DNA of 64,000 bases from Rhizobiales bacterium CCH3-A5. GTDB lineage: Bacteria; Pseudomonadota; Alphaproteobacteria; Rhizobiales; Beijerinckiaceae. This document shows positions 60,206-64,000 of this stretch, one piece after another. A program made the translations under genes and the position numbers. How positions within the stretch are numbered: position 1 is the first letter of the stretch; the number at the start of each line of letters is the position of its first letter. Below the pieces are notes generated by a model that was not told the origin of the DNA, made no database searches, and was given only the letters and a program-made list of their open reading frames with translations. The stretch covers positions 1 to 64,000 of the forward strand of contig LSIB01000154.1 in assembly GCA_001556025.1 (NCBI GenBank). Direction: 5' to 3'.

Positions 60206-61390
60206 ATGCCGAAATCTTCCGCCGCCGCGCTCAACCAGAACCTCCTCGACACCGGCACGCCGCCGATCCCGGAGGCGCAAGCGTGGGGCCGGGCCTATGG
60301 CGGCGCGGCCGGCCCGCTGATCGACCTGTCGCAGGGCGCGCCGGGCTCCGCGCCCCCCGACGCGATGCTGCACCGGCTGGCCGAGGCGGCCGGCAATCCC
60401 GCCAGCACGCGCTACGGCACGATCAACGGCGACCTCGCCTTGCGCGAGGCCTATGCGGCCGAGGTCTCGGCGCTCTATGGCGCGACGATCTCAGCAGGCG
60501 AGATCAACATCACCGCCGGCTGCAACCAGGCCTATACGGCGACGATGATGGCGCTGGTGCGCGCCGGCGACAATGTGCTGCTGCCGACGCCCTGGTACTT
60601 CAACCACGAGATGACGCTGACCATGCTCGGCGTCGAAACCAGACCCCTGCCCTGCGATCCGGCGGCAGGCTTCATCCCCGACGTCGTGGAGGCCGAGCGG
60701 CTGATCGACACGCGCACCCGCGCCATCGTGCTGGTCACCCCCAACAATCCGACCGGCGCGGTCTATCCGCCCGCCACGATCACCGCGTTCGCCGCGCTCT
60801 GCGCGAGGCGCGGGATCTGGCTCGTGATCGACGAGACCTATCGCGATTTCCTGCCAGCAGGCGTCAGCCGGCCGCATGAGCTTTTCGGCGCAAGCGGCTG
60901 GCAGGACAGCGTGATCGGGCTCTACAGCTTCTCCAAGGCCTATGCGATTCCGGGCTGGCGGCTGGGCGCGATCACGGCTGCCGAGCCCGTGCTGGCGCAG
61001 ATCGGAAAGGTGTTCGACTGTATCCAGATCAACCCGGTGCGCGCCGGGCAAGTCGCGCTGACCTGGGGCATCGAGGGCATGCGCGACTGGCGCGAGGCCA
61101 ACCGCGCCGAAATCAACACGCGCGGCGCGCTGTTTCGCGAGACGATGGCCCCGCTGAACGGCTGGGCCGTGCTCGCCACGGGGGCCTATTTCGCCTATGT
61201 CGCGCACCCCTTCGCGGATGCGCCCGCAGCCGAGGTGGCGCGAAAGCTGGCGCAGGAGCGTGGCGTGCTGGCGCTGCCGGGCCCTTATTTCGGGCCCGGT
61301 CAGGAGCGGCATCTGCGGGTGGCGATCGCCAATGTCAGCGCGGAGCGGATCGCGGGGCTTGGCGACAGGCTGCGCGGTTTTTCGTTCTAG
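60206..61390 (+). CDS. Class I/II aminotransferase
   Basis: A 394-residue PLP-dependent aminotransferase. LSQGAPGSAPPDAMLHRLAE, GCNQAYTATMMALVRAGD, TPNNPTGAVYPPATI, VIDETYRDFLPAG and the lysine in YSFSKAYAIPGWRLGAI mark fold type I. The C-terminal AYFAYVAHPFADAPAAEVA and RHLRVAIANVS complete it. Substrate not inferable. A DUF1801 gene follows by about 45 bases in the same direction. Confidence 0.9.
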   Translation: MPKSSAAALNQNLLDTGTPPIPEAQAWGRAYGGAAGPLIDLSQGAPGSAPPDAMLHRLAEAAGNPASTRYGTINGDLALREAYAAEVSALYGATISAGEINITAGCNQAYTATMMALVRAGDNVLLPTPWYFNHEMTLTMLGVETRPLPCDPAAGFIPDVVEAERLIDTRTRAIVLVTPNNPTGAVYPPATITAFAALCARRGIWLVIDETYRDFLPAGVSRPHELFGASGWQDSVIGLYSFSKAYAIPGWRLGAITAAEPVLAQIGKVFDCIQINPVRAGQVALTWGIEGMRDWREANRAEINTRGALFRETMAPLNGWAVLATGAYFAYVAHPFADAPAAEVARKLAQERGVLALPGPYFGPGQERHLRVAIANVSAERIAGLGDRLRGFSF

Positions 61391-61437
61391 CATCTCCTCG
61401 GGTTGCCGGTCCCGAGCCGGCGGGCGACAGTGCCGGA

Positions 61438-61791
61438 ATGACGATGCGAAGCCACGACGACTACATTGCCGCCGCTCCAGAACGATTCCGGTCGGTCCTC
61501 GGTCACCTGCGCGCTCGGTTGGCTCAGGCCCTGCCGGACGCGGTGGAGGTCATTCAGTATGACATGCCGGGCTTCCAGATCGACGGAGCGACCGTTGCGG
61601 GATATGCCGCGTTCAGCCGGCAATGCGGCCTTTACGTCGATCCCGGCGCGATCGCCGAGCATGCCGGCGAGATTGCGGCGCTGGGACTGAAGGCGAGCAA
61701 GACCGGGATCACCTTCTCGGAGGCGAGGCCCGTTTCCGACGAACTGATCGAAAAGCTGGCGACCGCGTCGCGCCGGAAGAAAGGCCGCTAG
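61438..61791 (+). CDS. DUF1801 (YdhG/iron chaperone-like) protein
   Basis: A 117-residue DUF1801 protein with a frataxin-like alpha/beta pattern: DDYIAAAPERFRSVLGHLR, DAVEVIQYDMPGFQIDGA and FSRQCGLYVDPGAIAEH. The family includes Bacillus Fra (YdhG), an iron chaperone, but most members are unstudied. The ATG at 61438 or the one 6 bases later may start it. It follows the aminotransferase closely. Confidence 0.85.
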   Translation: MTMRSHDDYIAAAPERFRSVLGHLRARLAQALPDAVEVIQYDMPGFQIDGATVAGYAAFSRQCGLYVDPGAIAEHAGEIAALGLKASKTGITFSEARPVSDELIEKLATASRRKKGR

Positions 61792-61807
61792 CGGTCGCAT
61801 CCCGCGG

Positions 61808-62200
61808 CTAGCGCAGCAGCGCGGCGTAGCGGTCGCGATAGGCGAAGAGCAGCAGGCCGCCCGTCACGACGAGAATCAGCGCCACCGGAATGCCGACCGG
61901 GTTGATGGTGAGGTGGAACAGCACGATCACCGCCATGACCGGCGCGATGAGGGCGAGCCCGAAGGCAGGCGCGATATTCGTCAGCAGGCTCGCCGCGCCG
62001 ACGAGGTTCACCAGCTTCAGGAACGGCCAGAAGAAGCCGGAATTCTGCAGCGCGGCCTCGAACTCCAGGCCCTTGGGCGTCACCGGGGGGTGGATCAGAT
62101 GGCTGCCGGTCGCCAGCCACCAGAAGCCGTCGACGGCGCTGACGAGGAACAGCAGGCCAAGCACGATGCGCGGCACGGTGACGAGCAGGATGGTTTTCAA
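61808..62200 (-). CDS. DoxX-like integral membrane protein
   Basis: A 130-residue protein with four hydrophobic helices (VTVPRIVLGLLFLVSAVDGF, FLKLVNLVGAASLL, ALIAPVMAVIVLFHL and VALILVVTGGLLLFAY), the DoxX-like arrangement. Such proteins are often linked to oxidative-stress membrane processes, but this copy has no telling neighbour. It converges with the DUF1801 gene, 16 bases apart. Confidence 0.83.
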   Translation of the reverse strand: MKTILLVTVPRIVLGLLFLVSAVDGFWWLATGSHLIHPPVTPKGLEFEAALQNSGFFWPFLKLVNLVGAASLLTNIAPAFGLALIAPVMAVIVLFHLTINPVGIPVALILVVTGGLLLFAYRDRYAALLR

Positions 62201-62304
62201 CGCCGAGGCCCCCGGGCTGCGGAAGGAAGCGTCAGCTTCAACCAGAAATGGCGCTCAGCGGCCACGCCGGCGCAGCACGACGGGGTTGCGCGCCGTGCAG
62301 CGCC

Positions 62305-63834
62305 TCACATCGTCGCCCCGATCTGCCACGGCACGAACTCGACGTCGCCATAACCCATCTGCTCGGATTTGGACTTCTCGCCCGAGGCGACGCGCAGCAG
62401 ATAGTCGAAGATCTCGCGGCCCTTCTCCTCCAGGCTCACGCCGTCGAGGACGTCGCCGCAGTTGATGTCCATGTCGTCGGTCTGCTTGAGATACATCGGT
62501 GTGTTGGTGGCGAGCTTGACCGACGGCGTCGGCTTGCAGCCATAGGCCGAGCCGCGCCCCGTGGTGAAGGCAAGGATGTTGGCCCCGCCGGCGACCTGCC
62601 CCGTCGCCGAGACCGGGTCGTAGCCCGGCGTGTCCATGAAGACGAAGCCCTTCGCCTTCACCTGCTCGGCGTAATTGTAGACGGCCGCCAGCGTCTTGGT
62701 GCCGCCCTTGGCGGCCGCGCCGAGCGACTTCTCGAGGATTGTCGTCAGCCCGCCGGCCTTGTTGCCGGGCGACGGGTTGTTGTTCATGTCCATCCGGGCC
62801 CGCGCCGTATAGTCCTCCCACCATCTGATTATGCCGACGAGCTTCTCGCCGGTTTCGCGGGTGGCGGCCCGCCGCGTCAGCAGGTGTTCCGCGCCATAGA
62901 TCTCGGGCGTCTCGGATAGGATCGCGGTGCCGCCCTGCTCGACTAGGATGTCGACGGCTGCGCCCAGGGCCGGGTTGGCGGTGATGCCGGAATAGCCGTC
63001 CGAGCCGCCGCATTGCAGCGCCAGCATCAGTTCCGAGGCCGGCACGGTCTGGCGCGTCGCGGCGTTGGCGATCGGCAGCATCACCTTCAGCGCCTCGATG
63101 CCGGCCGCCACGGCTTTGCGGGTGCCGCCGGTCTCCTGAATCGTCAGCGTGCGGAAGACGTCGCTCTCCTCGACGCCATAGGCGTCCTTCATGCGCTTGA
63201 TCTGAAAACCTTCGCAGCCGAGGCCGACGACGAGCACGGCGGCCATGTTGGGGTTGCAGGCATAGCCCCAGGTGGTGCGCTTCAAGACCTCGAAGCTCTC
63301 GCCATTATAGTCGATGCCGCAGCCGGTGCCGTGGGTCAGGGCGATGACGCCATCGACATTGGGGTAGTCGGCGAGAAGCCCCGAACGCCTGACCTCCTCG
63401 GCCATGAAGCGCGCGGCCGAGGCCGAGCAGTTCACCGAGGTGAGGATGCCGACATAGTTGCGCGTGCCGGCCTTGCCGTCCTTGCGGCGAAAGCCCTGAA
63501 AGGTCGCCTGCTGCTCGACGGGAAGGACGAATTCCGGCTTGGCCTCGGCGCAGAAGGCGTAGTCGCGCTCGAAGGCGTGGAAGCCGGTGTTGTGCTCATG
63601 GACCCATTCGCCGGGCGGGATGTCGGCAGTGGCGAAGCCGATGATCTGGCCGAATTTGCGGATCGGCTGGTCCTTGGCGATCGCCGAGAGCGCCATCTTG
63701 TGACCGCGCGGGATGCGCTTCAGCGCCGTGACGCCGGCCGCCGCGACGCCCTGATCGACCTGATCGACCGCGATCGCGACATTGTCTGCAGCGTTGAGCC
63801 GGAGCGTGCGGGGAGGTGTGACTTTGTCGAGCAT
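62305..63834 (-). CDS. UxaA-family dehydratase (altronate/galactarate type)
   Basis: A 509-residue sugar-acid dehydratase. An N-terminal SAF domain (residues about 1-95) is followed by the UxaA catalytic domain, with HGTGCGIDYNGESFEVL, LQCGGSDGYSGITANPALG and MDINCGDVLDGVSLEEKGRE. Family members (UxaA, GarD, FucD-like) remove water from altronate, galactarate or related acids with iron; the substrate is not certain. A possible LacI-type operator stands about 80 bases upstream, consistent with sugar-acid induction. Confidence 0.9.
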   Translation of the reverse strand: MLDKVTPPRTLRLNAADNVAIAVDQVDQGVAAAGVTALKRIPRGHKMALSAIAKDQPIRKFGQIIGFATADIPPGEWVHEHNTGFHAFERDYAFCAEAKPEFVLPVEQQATFQGFRRKDGKAGTRNYVGILTSVNCSASAARFMAEEVRRSGLLADYPNVDGVIALTHGTGCGIDYNGESFEVLKRTTWGYACNPNMAAVLVVGLGCEGFQIKRMKDAYGVEESDVFRTLTIQETGGTRKAVAAGIEALKVMLPIANAATRQTVPASELMLALQCGGSDGYSGITANPALGAAVDILVEQGGTAILSETPEIYGAEHLLTRRAATRETGEKLVGIIRWWEDYTARARMDMNNNPSPGNKAGGLTTILEKSLGAAAKGGTKTLAAVYNYAEQVKAKGFVFMDTPGYDPVSATGQVAGGANILAFTTGRGSAYGCKPTPSVKLATNTPMYLKQTDDMDINCGDVLDGVSLEEKGREIFDYLLRVASGEKSKSEQMGYGDVEFVPWQIGATM

Positions 63835-63911
63835 CGGACCGGGACCACTGGCTGACTGGGCTGCGGGCGACCGCAGCGGACGTGCACAGACATGCGCCCA
63901 ACCGCGCCAGT

Positions 63912-63927
63912 TTTCAATCGGTTGAAA
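63912..63927. promoter_or_regulatory. Palindrome upstream of the UxaA-type gene, LacI-like operator
   Basis: TTTCAATCGGTTGAAA is a 16-base palindrome with one mismatch pair and a central CG, as in LacI/GalR-family operators. It lies 78 bases upstream of the gene start on the minus strand. A LacI-type or GntR-type repressor is plausible; none is in the window. Confidence 0.5.
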
Positions 63928-63976
63928 CAGTCAGCGGCGTTGCGGCCGACGCTGTCCGTTTCCGCCATAACGAAAA

Positions 63977-63998
63977 AGCCCGGCCTTGCGGCCGGGCT
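63977..63998 (-). terminator. Intrinsic terminator at the right edge
   Basis: Stem AGCCCGGCC/GGCCGGGCT with loop ttgc. On the minus strand it is followed by TTTTT, so it ends a transcript that comes from beyond the right edge of the window. The plus-strand side is cut off by the window end. Confidence 0.85.
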
Positions 63999-64000
63999 CG

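Overview
The window is a GC-rich, densely coded bacterial chromosome segment from an alphaproteobacterium, most likely in the Hyphomicrobiales (Rhizobiales). Gene content points there: an RNase E whose S1 domain is split by a long acidic insert and which ends in a GWW motif, a class II (B12-dependent) ribonucleotide reductase, a DUF2155 protein beside NDUFA12, and an iscS-sufBCDS-sufT operon with an Irr-type box upstream. A Bosea-like genus is possible but I cannot show it. Almost everything is core chromosome. I see no tRNA, rRNA, CRISPR array, prophage or insertion sequence.

Layout. 0-10 kb: flavin oxidase and der, a YfgM-like protein, parE, small genes, an alpha/beta hydrolase, a DEAD-box helicase with an apparent 1-nt deletion in its tail, and a diguanylate cyclase behind a hairpin-rich leader. 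10-16 kb: tfoX-like and sufA pair, an LDH2-family dehydrogenase, phzF, marR, an SDR, and a PhzF/SufT chimeric relic. 16-23 kb: the suf operon on the minus strand (cysteine desulfurase, sufB, sufC, sufD, a tautomerase, sufS, sufT). 23-31 kb: hydrolase, tyrS, a large AsmA-like protein, a Bcp peroxidase and an M23 peptidase. 31-32 kb: one AT-rich foreign-looking membrane gene. 32-37 kb: prfB with its programmed frameshift, PBP1A and a cell-wall amidase. 37-45 kb: rne, a ParDE-type toxin-antitoxin pair, an MscS channel and an aminotransferase. 45-50 kb: dsbA-like, aroQ, accB, accC, aat, with DUF2155 and NDUFA12 on the opposite strand. 51-55 kb: nrdJ. 55-64 kb: accessory genes including a repeat-flanked DUF559 nuclease-like gene, a double cold-shock protein, LysE exporter, sirtuin, aminotransferase and a UxaA-type dehydratase.

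Genes that work together: Fe-S assembly (suf operon plus the separate sufA); peptidoglycan synthesis and remodelling (PBP1A, amidase, M23 peptidase); fatty-acid initiation (accB, accC); and ribosome, RNA and DNA maintenance (der, prfB, tyrS, rne, parE, nrdJ).

Regions between genes carry at least four families of palindromic REP-like repeats, one of them inside the suf operon and one flanking the DUF559 gene. The observations most worth following are the chimeric PhzF/SufT ORF, the AT-rich orphan membrane gene, the repeat-flanked DUF559 unit, the helicase frameshift and the candidate Irr and NrdR sites. I did not find a clear multi-gene system that is new.
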